64,000 nt of DNA from positions 1,116,001-1,180,000 of the forward strand of contig NZ_JACSMA010000001.1 in assembly GCF_018618415.1 (NCBI RefSeq). The letters are read 5' to 3'. Shown here piece by piece: positions 26,673-34,799 of this stretch (position 1 is the first letter of the stretch; the number at the start of each line of letters is the position of its first letter). Below the pieces are notes generated by a model. It searched no databases, had not been told where the DNA came from, and saw only the letters and a list, made by a program, of their open reading frames with translations. This stretch comes from Exiguobacterium sp. s146. Lineage in GTDB: Bacteria; Bacillota; Bacilli; Exiguobacteriales; Exiguobacteriaceae. A program made the position numbers and the translations under genes.

Positions 26673-27527
26673 GTGCACCAGTTGATTGAAGAGGCACTCC
26701 GATTCGCGGCCGTCCAACACGACGGACAGTTTCGAAAAGGAACGAATATTCCCTACTTGACCCATCCCGTCGCCGTGTCGATGCTGCTCGTCGAAGACCG
26801 ACAACCTGTCCCGGTCGTGGCGTCCGGCCTGCTCCATGATTTGCTCGAAGACACGTTGACGTCCCCTGAAGAAATCGAGGAACGGTTCGGAAGTGAAGTG
26901 AGACGACTCGTCGAAGCGGTGTCCGAACCCGGGAAGCATCTTTCGTGGGAGGAACGGAAACGGATGACAGTTCAGCACGTGCAGACGATGCAGTACGACG
27001 AAGTGGCGCTCTTGGCGGCGGACAAGCTACATAATCTTCGTTCGATACGACTCGACGTCGAGTCTGCCGGGAGACAAGTGTGGGACCGGTTCAGACGACC
27101 GCTCCGCGACCAGTCATGGTATTATCACGAGCTGTTGCAAGCGTTCAAACCGTTCCGTCAGACGACGACGCTCATCGAGTCGTTCGAGACCGAGTTGAAC
27201 TTATTGTTTTACGGCGTCGCTGACGAGCGCTTCGCCAAACTCGGAAAATTATTTGACGTCATCCAGCGAGGATTCCACGAAGAGGATTGGCTCCAAGAAA
27301 CGACGACGCTCTGTCAGACCGCCTACGAGATACATGAATCGATGCGCGAGGGCTATCGTCACGGTACGGACGTCAATCAACCAGAGCTTGAGGGCTTGTC
27401 CGCTCAATTGAAGGAAGCGGGACTCTGGGAACCATTGCCGCTCCCGATGCTTCAAGCGATCGATGAACTGTCTTACCGGACGGCGATGCCCATCGATGAC
27501 GTCGTCGGACATTTAAAGATCGAATGA
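26673..27527 (+). CDS. HD-domain phosphohydrolase, RelA/SpoT hydrolase-like
   Basis: A 284-aa protein starting with GTG, six bases after AAGGAGGA. The N-terminal HD domain has the SpoT/MESH1 order: His31 (LTHPVAV), HD at 55-56 (LLHDLLEDT), the E59-D60 pair and Asp117 (AADKLHN). These are metal and catalytic residues of Mn-dependent ppGpp-type hydrolases. There is no synthetase domain; the C-terminal 130 residues are unlike Rel. It may be a small alarmone hydrolase or an unrelated nucleotide phosphatase. Confidence 0.75.
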   Translation: MHQLIEEALRFAAVQHDGQFRKGTNIPYLTHPVAVSMLLVEDRQPVPVVASGLLHDLLEDTLTSPEEIEERFGSEVRRLVEAVSEPGKHLSWEERKRMTVQHVQTMQYDEVALLAADKLHNLRSIRLDVESAGRQVWDRFRRPLRDQSWYYHELLQAFKPFRQTTTLIESFETELNLLFYGVADERFAKLGKLFDVIQRGFHEEDWLQETTTLCQTAYEIHESMREGYRHGTDVNQPELEGLSAQLKEAGLWEPLPLPMLQAIDELSYRTAMPIDDVVGHLKIE

Positions 27528-27556
27528 TTGTCAAATGAATTGTAACGTGATATATT
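27528..27556 (+). promoter_or_regulatory. sigma-A promoter of the riboswitch transcript
   Basis: TTGTCA (27528-27533), a 17-bp spacer and TATATT (27551-27556). The -35 begins at the stop region of the HD gene. Confidence 0.85.
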
Positions 27557-27567
27557 CGTCGTGAACA

Positions 27568-27706
27568 TAAGAGGGGGAGTAGCGACCACAGCTGTGGTCG
27601 ATGGGTCGTCATTACGGTGCAACGCACTCGGTCCATCGAGCTTCTTACCAAGTCCGCAAGACCTTTTTATGGATGCTTTTTTCGGCGTCCATATAAAGGT
27701 CTTTTT
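27568..27706 (+). ncRNA. yybP-ykoY (manganese) riboswitch with terminator
   Basis: The leader carries the conserved parts of this family: GGGGGAGTAGCG, then CGTCATTACGG and the closing GTCCGCAAGACC, which bracket the paired region. It ends in a long terminator hairpin (AAGACCTTTTTATGGATGC with GCGTCCATATAAAGGTCTT, then T5) whose left arm is the last part of the aptamer. Mn2+ binding is known to stabilise the aptamer and free the downstream gene from termination. Confidence 0.9.
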
Positions 27707-27735
27707 GAATTCACGAAAAGGGGAGATTTATTCAA

Positions 27736-28737
27736 ATGGTATTTATTTATTTCATCTTGGCCGCTGCCATCACCGTGTACGCCGCCATGAAACTCTCGAC
27801 TTACGCTGACGTCATCAGTGAGAAGTCGACGATGAGCGGGATGCTGGTCGGCACCGTGTTGCTAGCCGGTGCGACATCGTTGCCGGAAGTGACGACAAGC
27901 GTCTCGGCCGTCATGATTAACAACCCGGATATCGCCATCGGGAACATGCTCGGGTCAAACTTGTTCAACATCTTCATCTTGGCGATGTTCGATCTGTTCT
28001 ATCGTCAGAAACGCCTGTTCAATGAGGCAAACCGAGATCATCTCTATACGGCCGGTCTCGGTCTCATGTTGACGCTCGTCACGATGATTGCCCTGATCGT
28101 GCGCATCGATTTCACGATTCTCGGCATCGGGATTGATGCTTTGTTGATTGCGGCATTGTACGGAATCGGGATTTACTATATCGGAAAACGCCCGCAACAA
28201 CCTGCCGTTGAGCGGAAGGCTGCCCACGAGGCCGTACAAAAAGTCGGCGCCAGCGCGACGAGTTCAATCACGGTCAAACGTGCGGTCATCGGCTTCATCA
28301 TCGCCGCCCTCGTCATCATGGCGGCCGGGACGGCTCTCTCGGTGTTGGGTGATCAAATCGCCGTCGTCACGGGCCTCGGTTCGAGCTTCGTCGGTAGCTT
28401 CTTGATTGCCGCGACGACCTCGCTCCCGGAGGCGGTATCGGTATTTGTCGCCTTGAAACTCCGTAACGTCAACTTGGCGTTCGGTTCGATTTTAGGAAGT
28501 AACATCTTCAACATGCTCATCATCGCCATGTCGGACGTGTTTTACCGCAACGGTTCGATTCTGGCCGACGTGTCGGCGTCTCACTTGGTGACAGCAATCG
28601 GCATCACGATTTTGTCGGTATTGGTCATGTATACGCTCCTACGTAAAGACGTGACATCAAAGTTCCGCTATGTCTTACCGTCAGTGCTCGTCGTGCTCGT
28701 CTACTTCGCTTCGTCTTACTTCATCTTCATCGGTTAA
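27736..28737 (+). CDS. Na+/Ca2+-exchanger superfamily cation exporter, probably Mn2+/Ca2+
   Basis: A 333-aa protein with two homologous halves of about five helices. Each half carries a CaCA alpha-repeat: GATSLPEVTTSVSAVMI with GNMLGSNLFNI, and ATTSLPEAVSVFVALKL with GSILGSNIFNM. The Glu and Ser/Asn residues of the ion site are intact in both. The manganese riboswitch in the leader suggests that this member exports Mn2+ (inference) rather than only Ca2+. Confidence 0.87.
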   Translation: MVFIYFILAAAITVYAAMKLSTYADVISEKSTMSGMLVGTVLLAGATSLPEVTTSVSAVMINNPDIAIGNMLGSNLFNIFILAMFDLFYRQKRLFNEANRDHLYTAGLGLMLTLVTMIALIVRIDFTILGIGIDALLIAALYGIGIYYIGKRPQQPAVERKAAHEAVQKVGASATSSITVKRAVIGFIIAALVIMAAGTALSVLGDQIAVVTGLGSSFVGSFLIAATTSLPEAVSVFVALKLRNVNLAFGSILGSNIFNMLIIAMSDVFYRNGSILADVSASHLVTAIGITILSVLVMYTLLRKDVTSKFRYVLPSVLVVLVYFASSYFIFIG

Positions 28738-28740
28738 TCT

Positions 28741-28774
28741 GGCACGGTGTCCTCCGAGACACCGTGTTTTTTGT
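28741..28774 (+). terminator. terminator after the exchanger
   Basis: Stem CACGGTGTC / GACACCGTG, loop CTCCGA, then TTTTTTGTTT. Confidence 0.92.
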
Positions 28775-28839
28775 TTACTTGGTTTCGAGGAATCACTTTT
28801 CATCGTCTTGGGTATAGAAGGAGGGAAGGAGGGGTGGCG

Positions 28840-29901
28840 ATGCAAATGCATTCTGTGGAACGTTTAGATGAGTATGTCGTCTTGATTCCGGCCTATAATC
28901 CGGATCAAGCGCTCGTCACACTTGTCCGTGAGCTGAAAGAGATTGGATTCGTCCATGTCATCGTCGTGAACGATGGAAGTGTCGAGACGTCCCGGCCTGT
29001 ATTTGAAGAAGTCGGGAAGTGGGTGACGTCCGTCCTCATCCATGAGCGGAATCAGGGCAAGGGCGCAGCGTTGAAGACGGGGATCCGTCACGTCGTCGAA
29101 CAGTTCCCGGACACGCACGGGGTCATTACTGTCGATGCCGATGGGCAACACCTGCCGGAAGATGTCCGCCATGTATATGAGGCGGGGCTTCATAGGCCGC
29201 ATCATCTGGTCATGGGTTGCCGTGATTTCTCTGGGGCGCACATCCCGTTTCGGAGCCGATTCGGGAACCAGATGACACGTGGTGTCATGCTCGTCGGCAG
29301 CGGACTCCGGTTGAAAGACACGCAGACCGGTTTGCGGGCGGTCCCACTGCGCTATGCGGAACAGTTGCTGGATGTGCCAGGGAACCGCTATGAGTTCGAG
29401 ATGAACATGTTGACGTTCACGAAACGTTGGCAAGTCCCGATTCAACAGATTCCGATTCAAACCGTGTATGTGGCTGAGAACGCCTCATCTCATTTTCGTC
29501 CGGTCATCGACTCGATTCTGATTTATCGCATGTTTTTGGCTTATTCATTATCCTCGGTCGCTTCATTTTTATTAGACATCGGCGCCTATGCCTTATTCAT
29601 CTTTTTATTGAATCCGTGGTTCGAGACGACCCATGTCTTGATTGCGACGGTATTGGCCCGCATCATCTCGTCCTTATTCAATTATGTCGTGAACCGAAAA
29701 GTCGTGTTCCACTCGAAAGCGAGACGGGCGATGCCGAAGTATTTCGGGCTCGTCGGCGTACAGATGGCATTGTCGGCCGGTCTCGTCTATGTATTGTTCC
29801 TGGTGATTCGGGACGGGGAAGTATGGATTAAAGTGCTCGTCGACAGTCTCTTGTTCGTCCTCAGTTATTACGTCCAAAAAAGATGGATCTTTAAACGGTG
29901 A
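28840..29901 (+). CDS. GT2 glycosyltransferase fused to GtrA-like membrane domain
   Basis: A 353-aa two-domain protein. Residues 1-230 are a dolichol-phosphate-mannosyltransferase-like GT-A domain with LIPAYNPD, IVVNDGS and the metal-binding DADGQH. From about 235 a GtrA/DPMS-like domain of four helices follows (LLDIGAYALFIFLLNPW, FNYVVNRKVVFHSK, the final VQKRWIF). It probably makes a polyprenyl-phosphate sugar and helps flip it for wall or lipid glycosylation. ATG 28840 sits after GGAAGGAGGGG. Confidence 0.87.
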   Translation: MQMHSVERLDEYVVLIPAYNPDQALVTLVRELKEIGFVHVIVVNDGSVETSRPVFEEVGKWVTSVLIHERNQGKGAALKTGIRHVVEQFPDTHGVITVDADGQHLPEDVRHVYEAGLHRPHHLVMGCRDFSGAHIPFRSRFGNQMTRGVMLVGSGLRLKDTQTGLRAVPLRYAEQLLDVPGNRYEFEMNMLTFTKRWQVPIQQIPIQTVYVAENASSHFRPVIDSILIYRMFLAYSLSSVASFLLDIGAYALFIFLLNPWFETTHVLIATVLARIISSLFNYVVNRKVVFHSKARRAMPKYFGLVGVQMALSAGLVYVLFLVIRDGEVWIKVLVDSLLFVLSYYVQKRWIFKR

Positions 29902-29930
29902 CAGGCCAAGACGATTGTCTTGGCCTGTCT
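29901..29930. terminator. hairpin between convergent genes
   Basis: Perfect 12-bp stem ACAGGCCAAGAC / GTCTTGGCCTGT with loop GATT; only a weak T tail on either side. Confidence 0.65.
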
Positions 29931-29944
29931 GACGTACATGTAGT

Positions 29945-30511
29945 TTAATAGGCGAGCTTCCCGAGCTTGACCGACGTATACCGGTGCAACTCACGCGGGT
30001 CATCAATGCCGGTCTTCTGCATCATGTCACGCATGAGCAGGGCGCAGACGCGGGCATCCTCAGCCGCATCGTGGTGGATGAACGGGACGTTCAAATATTC
30101 CGCCATCGTGTTCAGCTTGTGATTCGGAAGTCCGGGGTATAGTTTTCGCGACAGCTTGACGGTACAACCGTACTCGATTGTCGGGAACGTATATAAATCA
30201 TATTTGGCGATCGCTTTTTTGAAAGCGCCCATATCGAATGAAGCGTTGTGCGCCATGACGAGGTCGACGTTACGGAACGTCGGATAAAGCTGTTCGAGCA
30301 CCTCGGGTAACGCCGGCGCATCCCAGACGTGACTCGGCCGGATGCCGTGGACGCGGATATTACCAGCGTCGAAGTCTTCTTCTGGATTGACGAGCAGTTG
30401 GTTCGTCTCGATGATTTCACCGTCGACGAGCAGGCTCCAGCCGACCGAGCAGATGCTGCGACTATCGCGGTTGGCCGTCTCGACGTCGATGGCAAGGATG
30501 GAATGTGACAT
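29945..30511 (-). CDS. DEDDh 3'-5' exonuclease (DnaQ-like)
   Basis: A 188-aa exonuclease-only protein. The five catalytic residues of the DEDDh type are present: Asp9 and Glu11 (AIDVETAN), Asp93 (NASFDMG), His147 and Asp152 (HHDAAEDARV). It lacks polymerase or helicase domains, so it is a stand-alone proofreading or repair nuclease related to PolC/DnaQ epsilon domains. Single gene. Confidence 0.9.
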   Translation of the reverse strand: MSHSILAIDVETANRDSRSICSVGWSLLVDGEIIETNQLLVNPEEDFDAGNIRVHGIRPSHVWDAPALPEVLEQLYPTFRNVDLVMAHNASFDMGAFKKAIAKYDLYTFPTIEYGCTVKLSRKLYPGLPNHKLNTMAEYLNVPFIHHDAAEDARVCALLMRDMMQKTGIDDPRELHRYTSVKLGKLAY

Positions 30512-30539
30512 AATCGGTCCCTTTCTCTAAAAACAAGTA

Positions 30540-30572
30540 TAAAAAAAGTCTAACATATCGTTAGACTAAAAA
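30540..30572 (-). terminator. terminator of the copper-protein gene
   Basis: Stem AGTCTAAC / GTTAGACT with seven T on the minus strand, directly after the stop codon. Confidence 0.9.
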
Positions 30573-30576
30573 GCGA

Positions 30577-30909
30577 TTATGCGGCTGCCAAGTTCCGGCA
30601 CGCCTCGGCACAGCGCAGACACGCCTCGGCGCAGCGTTGACAATGGTCGTGCAAGTGCCGGCCACATTCGACGGCACATGTGTCACACACCTGCGCACAG
30701 AGTGCACCGATTGGTTTCATGAAGGCCGAATCCGTCTCGAGTGCGTTCAAGGCGAGGGCGCATACCTCCGAACATTCTTTCGTGAGCCGGATGCATTCGG
30801 CGACCATCAATAAATCCTCTTCTTGTAAACATTTTGAGAAACAGTGATTGCTTGCCCGCATGCAGTCGATGACGGCTAAAACGGTCTCTTCGACAGAGAC
30901 ACGATCCAT
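30577..30909 (-). CDS. four-helix bundle copper-binding protein (DUF326/Csp type)
   Basis: A 110-aa protein with 13 Cys arranged along helices: DCMRASNHCFSKC, RLTKECSEVCA, CAQVCDTCAVECGRHLHDHCQRCAEACLRCAEACR. This is the pattern of cytosolic copper-storage four-helix proteins, where inward-facing thiols hold many Cu(I) ions. There is no Tat or Sec signal, so it is cytosolic. It is transcribed alone. Whether it stores copper here is inferred from the family. Confidence 0.88.
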   Translation of the reverse strand: MDRVSVEETVLAVIDCMRASNHCFSKCLQEEDLLMVAECIRLTKECSEVCALALNALETDSAFMKPIGALCAQVCDTCAVECGRHLHDHCQRCAEACLRCAEACRNLAAA

Positions 30910-30984
30910 AGTAAGTCCCCCTTAGAATAATGATGTCTTACAATCATTACCCGCTACCAGGTGACTTAAACCGGGCACAGACGC

Positions 30985-31016
30985 AAAAAAGTCACCCCTC
31001 AAATGAGTGGTGACTT
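30985..31016 (-). terminator. terminator of the tRNA-Ala transcript
   Basis: Minus strand AAGTCACCACTC / GAGGGGTGACTT stem with six T, seven bases past the tRNA 3' end. Confidence 0.88.
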
Positions 31017-31022
31017 CGATAA

Positions 31023-31095
31023 TGGAGCATAGCGGGCTCGAACCGCTGACCTCCACGCTGCCAGCGTGGCGCTCTCCCAGCTGAGCTAATGCCCC
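31023..31095 (-). tRNA. tRNA-Ala (GGC anticodon)
   Basis: A 73-nt cloverleaf on the minus strand: acceptor GGGGCAT/ATGCTCC, D-arm TAGCTCAGCTGGGAGAG, anticodon stem-loop CACGCTGGCAGCGTG with anticodon GGC (reads GCC), and T-arm GGTTCGAGCC. CCA is not encoded. It has its own promoter and terminator. Confidence 0.96.
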
Positions 31096-31106
31096 GTTCG
31101 AAAATT

Positions 31107-31136
31107 ATTATATCATCCTAGTAAAACGTTTGGCAA
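31107..31136 (-). promoter_or_regulatory. promoter of tRNA-Ala
   Basis: Minus strand TTGCCA (31131-31136), 18-bp spacer, perfect TATAAT (31107-31112), 11 bp before the tRNA 5' end. Confidence 0.82.
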
Positions 31137-31229
31137 TGGGTATTTTTAAATTTTTTTGAACAAAGTTTAATCCGGCCTAAACGTGGGAAAATCATGAGTA
31201 ATATTATTCTACGAAAGCAGGTGTCATCC

Positions 31230-32093
31230 ATGGAAATGATTTTACTCGCACTCTTACCTGCCTTGATGTGGGGGAGTATCCCGCTCATCGTTTCAAAAGT
31301 CGGCGGCAAGCCGATTCAACAGTTGATTGGGACGACGATCGGGGCGATGGTGATGGCGGTCATCATCGCACTCGTCTTCAGTCCGGAGTTCACGACGCTC
31401 GCGCTCGTGACCGGTTTCATCTCCGGTGTGTTCTGGGCACTCGGACAATATTTACAGTTCCAATCGTTCCAAATTTTAAGTGTATCGAAAGCGATGCCGA
31501 TCAGCACCGGGATGCAGCTCGTCGGGACGTCCTTGTTCGGCGTCATCGTGCTCGGTGATTGGCAGACGTCGACCGAACTGTGGCTCGGGTTCTCCGCGCT
31601 CGTGTTGATTATCATCGGGGCGGCGCTGACGTCGTATCAACAGAAGAAAGACGGCGACAGCAGCGGCGCCTTGAAGAAAGGCTTGCTCGTCCTGCTCGTG
31701 TCGAGCATCGGGTACGTGACGTACGCCGTCTTGACGAACTATTTCGAGGTCGACGGCATCACGGCCATCTTGCCGCAATCGGTCGGGATGTTCATCGCAG
31801 CACTGTTGTTCAGCCTGCGAGAGAAAGACGTCAAAAAGTTCGATCCGAAGACGTTCAAAAACATCTTGGCCGGTCTGGCCTGGGGAATCGGGAACTTCGG
31901 TCTGTTCGTCTCGAGCGGTGAGGTCGGCATCGCCACCTCGTTCGCCTTATCCCAATTGAACGTCGTCGTGGCGACGCTCGGTGGGATCTATCTATTGAAA
32001 GAAGAGAAGACGACGAAAGAACGTGTCTTCGTCTTCATGGGAATCGGGCTCATCGTCGTGGCCGGGTTCATGCTCGGGATTGCGAAGAGCTAA
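31230..32093 (+). CDS. glcU: glucose uptake protein GlcU (GRP transporter family)
   Basis: A 287-aa ten-helix membrane protein of the glucose/ribose porter family, the same length as Bacillus GlcU. Conserved regions are LPALMWGSIPLIVSKVGG, SGVFWALGQYLQFQSF, GMQLVGTSLFGV and LAGLAWGIGNFGLF. It imports glucose by proton symport independent of the PTS. No gdh gene lies next to it. ATG 31230 is chosen over 31194 because homology begins there. Confidence 0.92.
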   Translation: MEMILLALLPALMWGSIPLIVSKVGGKPIQQLIGTTIGAMVMAVIIALVFSPEFTTLALVTGFISGVFWALGQYLQFQSFQILSVSKAMPISTGMQLVGTSLFGVIVLGDWQTSTELWLGFSALVLIIIGAALTSYQQKKDGDSSGALKKGLLVLLVSSIGYVTYAVLTNYFEVDGITAILPQSVGMFIAALLFSLREKDVKKFDPKTFKNILAGLAWGIGNFGLFVSSGEVGIATSFALSQLNVVVATLGGIYLLKEEKTTKERVFVFMGIGLIVVAGFMLGIAKS

Positions 32094-32103
32094 ATGAATT
32101 TTA

Positions 32104-32143
32104 TAAAGAAGGACCAGGTTGATTGATGCGACTTGGTTCTTTT
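32104..32143 (+). terminator. terminator after glcU
   Basis: Twelve-pair stem AGGACCAGGTTG / CGACTTGGTTCT (with G-T pairs), loop ATTGATG, then seven T. It marks the last host-like sequence before the AT-rich insert. Confidence 0.88.
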
Positions 32144-32762
32144 TTTAGTTAAAGAGAAATGAATTCATGTATCTACAATAAATAAAAAAATTAGGAATGT
32201 TAGTGAGTGGGATTTGAATAAATATATTATAAATTATGCAAAAGAATTTTTTAAGAAGATGAAACAGTTTTGTTGTTTCAGATAGCATATTGAGTTTGGT
32301 GTTATGGTTGATTAATTTAGCGAGCGCGACCTCTTCAATGACGTATAATCAAACCGCCAGCTTTCGAGTGGCTTAATTCTCGTTGGAGATGGCCAGCTTT
32401 CGAGTGGCTTAATTCTCGTTGGAGATGGAATGAAAGCTCTCATTAAAAAGTTATTTAAAAGGGCGAATTGAATCAGGCAGCGATTTCAGAACTAATGATT
32501 GCCAGTATAAATCATCCTAAAAATAAGTACAATTCATAGAATTGTAATGAGTTAAATTTAGAATAATATGATTTTTTTAATGATATGAGTTTCTAATTAA
32601 AGGGTATTGATTCACCACTTTGATATGGCAAGATTTTTGATTTTTAGTGCAACAAGTCAAATTTCGCATTTTTTATAGGGGCTAGTATAACAAATCCTTT
32701 ATTGCGATAGGTTTGCTATTTTAGAACTAGATTGTCATAATAAAAATTATAGGAGGGATAAA
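32144..32762 (+). other. AT-rich non-coding leader of the defence pair
   Basis: About 620 bp without a credible gene and far richer in A+T than the flanks. It contains the exact 36-bp tandem repeat described separately, a TATAAT at 32345-32350 just before it, and the AGGAGGG ribosome-binding site of the ATPase gene at its 3' end. No protein remnant was recognised in any frame. Confidence 0.6.
32357..32428. repeat. two exact tandem copies of a 36-bp unit
   Basis: Copies at 32357-32392 and 32393-32428 are identical and directly abutting. Each unit begins CCAGCTTTCGAGTGG and ends CGTTGGAGATGG. Within a unit CCA...TGG and CGAG...CTCG can pair to a small hairpin. There is no spacer between copies and no further copy was seen nearby. 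Confidence 0.9.
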
Positions 32763-34118
32763 ATGCTATCACGACTTTTTATAGAGAATTTTTTATCTTT
32801 TAAAGGAAAACACGAAATTAGCTTTAATCATGGTTCAAGTAATGCAAGAATATTTAAAAATAATATTTTATTTGAGTACGAAGAATTTGGAAAGAAGAGA
32901 GTCATACTCAACGGGCTGCTTGTTTTGGGAGCCAATGCATCTGGGAAGTCTAATATTGTAAATGCGATGTCTTCTATGAAATCAATATATTTAAACAGTT
33001 TTGATTATAATACTCTAAGCGATATTAATTCTACAGTTAAAGAATTCATGTTCAAAGAGCGTAGCGAAGAATCAATTCCTACAACACTTGGTACTGAAAC
33101 GATTCAATCCGTAAATAATGATAATTACAAAATAAATTATGAAATAAGCATCGATTCTAGAACGCAGAAAATTATTTACGAAACTCTTTCGTACTCTAAA
33201 ATTCTTAAAACTACCGTAGCTTCTTCTACCAACATTTTTGTTAGAAAAAACGGAAAAATAAATCATTTCTCTTCAAATATCAAACAAATTATAAAAAAAA
33301 TTGAGCAAGATAATATTGAGTATAAATCTTTATTATCGTTATTGAACTTTGATTTAAATAAAGATTTCTTTAAAGAAGAAATGGAGAGTATTGAATATGA
33401 CATAGTACAACAGTTTGGATTATTTTTATCAGATAATTTCTTCACTGTTGACTCTACTCCTAGACATGACGTTTTTCCTGAAAAGTTATTAGAAAATCCA
33501 GACTTCAAAGAATACATATTAGAAAGCTTACATGATTTCGATTTTTCAATTTCTGATTTCTCAATCCAAGACATGTCGCTAGATTTATCAGAAGCTCTTG
33601 AAAATAACAAGTTAATGAATGACTTGCCTGATTTCTTAAGAAAGCAAGTTATAAATGATTTGAAGAGACAAAATCAATATATTGTACATGCAATTCATGA
33701 AATAGATAACGTTGAGTATCCCCTTGGTTTGGGATCAGAATCAAATGGGACAAGAAAATTTCTTAAAAATTCATTTGATATCTATGAAGCTCTATTTTCT
33801 GAAAAAATATATGTAGCAGATGAATTTGATAGTAAATATCATTTTAATATTCAGAAGGGAATTATAAATAAGTTTATAAATAACTATTATGATAATGGTA
33901 AAAAATCTCAGTTTTTAATAGTTTCACATAATCCATTATTGCTTAATCAACAATATTTTGCAAAAGAACAAGTTTTATTTGTTGAAAAAGAAAGAGATAC
34001 TCAAGAGTCTATTACTTATCCTTTAAGTGATTTTAAAGAGATTACTTATAATAATCACAACTGGGCGAATATGTATTTAGAAGGACGTTTAGGCGCTATT
34101 CCCGAGGTGATAATTTAA
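32763..34118 (+). CDS. AAA15/ABC-type ATPase, RloA/AbiLi/AriA-like defence protein
   Basis: A 451-aa ABC-related ATPase of the AAA15/AAA21 group. It starts with the SMC-like RLFIENFLSFKGKHEISF. Walker A is GANASGKS (56-63), a degenerate signature lies around GSESNGTRKFL (324-334), the Walker B is KIYVADEFD (348-356) and the switch His is in VSHNPLLL (387-394). The middle is a poorly conserved helical insert. Such ATPases are sensors in two-gene abortive-infection systems. It overlaps the next gene by one base (TAATG). The gene is very AT-rich, unlike its surroundings, so it was acquired. Confidence 0.85.
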   Translation: MLSRLFIENFLSFKGKHEISFNHGSSNARIFKNNILFEYEEFGKKRVILNGLLVLGANASGKSNIVNAMSSMKSIYLNSFDYNTLSDINSTVKEFMFKERSEESIPTTLGTETIQSVNNDNYKINYEISIDSRTQKIIYETLSYSKILKTTVASSTNIFVRKNGKINHFSSNIKQIIKKIEQDNIEYKSLLSLLNFDLNKDFFKEEMESIEYDIVQQFGLFLSDNFFTVDSTPRHDVFPEKLLENPDFKEYILESLHDFDFSISDFSIQDMSLDLSEALENNKLMNDLPDFLRKQVINDLKRQNQYIVHAIHEIDNVEYPLGLGSESNGTRKFLKNSFDIYEALFSEKIYVADEFDSKYHFNIQKGIINKFINNYYDNGKKSQFLIVSHNPLLLNQQYFAKEQVLFVEKERDTQESITYPLSDFKEITYNNHNWANMYLEGRLGAIPEVII

Positions 34119-34768
34119 TGAGAGATAAAGCACCTAAATCTACCGTTCATGTTTATTTTCCTGAAGCTTCTTGTAAAGGAACAAAAATAAATCTCTCGGA
34201 AGACTTTTATTTAAAACATTCATTTCAACGTAACGCCAAAAAAGTTTTAAAAACTTATGGCTTCGAACACCAAAAAGATTTTTTAAAAAAATATAAAAAA
34301 AATGAACATAATGATCAATTTTTTATAGTGTGCGATACAGACATATCTCCTTCCCGTAATAATATTGATATTGTGAAGAGAGACTTAAACTCTTATCAGG
34401 CAAAATATCCTAGAGCTAAATTGATTCTCTCAGCTCGAAGTTTTGAAACATGGCTATGTATGTATAATAATAAGATATATACTAAACCTTTCACTACACA
34501 AGGTGTATTAACTGATGATATGCAAATGAATGGATACGAAAAAAAAGAAGATTGGTTCAAAAAAAATGCTAAATATCTTTACGATAATTATGAGGACGCG
34601 ATATCTACAAGTAAACGAAGTAAGAAGAATGTTTTTGAATCGCATGGACTAACAACATTAAATTTGAATGATCATCCAGGAACATTAAATAGTAATATAA
34701 TTCATCAACTTGTAACATTGACCCCGTTTACCTATTTCGATATTTTAATTGGTGAATTGATGAATTGA
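34118..34768 (+). CDS. RloB/AbiLii-like protein with TOPRIM-type motif
   Basis: A 216-aa protein paired with the AAA ATPase. The fold cues of RloB are present: an N-terminal Glu16 in VYFPEASCKG, where family members have a CEG-x-TE motif; Asp73-x-Asp75 in FFIVCDTDIS; and FETWLCMY (109-116), matching the family FE-x-WLL-x-H. Glu plus DxD is the TOPRIM metal site, so it is probably the nuclease effector. The N-terminal motif deviates from the usual CEGxxTE. Function in phage defence is inferred from known AbiL, RloAB and PARIS pairs. Confidence 0.75.
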   Translation: MRDKAPKSTVHVYFPEASCKGTKINLSEDFYLKHSFQRNAKKVLKTYGFEHQKDFLKKYKKNEHNDQFFIVCDTDISPSRNNIDIVKRDLNSYQAKYPRAKLILSARSFETWLCMYNNKIYTKPFTTQGVLTDDMQMNGYEKKEDWFKKNAKYLYDNYEDAISTSKRSKKNVFESHGLTTLNLNDHPGTLNSNIIHQLVTLTPFTYFDILIGELMN

Positions 34769-34799
34769 ATTCTATAAAATTGTTACTACTGGAATAGTT

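Noticed and set aside
31023-31095. tRNA-Ala as attachment site for the defence insert
   Set aside because: The insert starts over 1 kb away after glcU, and no copy of the tRNA 3' end was seen at 34.8 kb.
32357-32428. 36-bp repeats as a CRISPR array
   Set aside because: The two copies abut with no spacer, there are only two, and no cas gene is nearby.
32763-34768. Retron or reverse-transcriptase system
   Set aside because: No reverse transcriptase motif (YADD) in either protein; the first is an ATPase.
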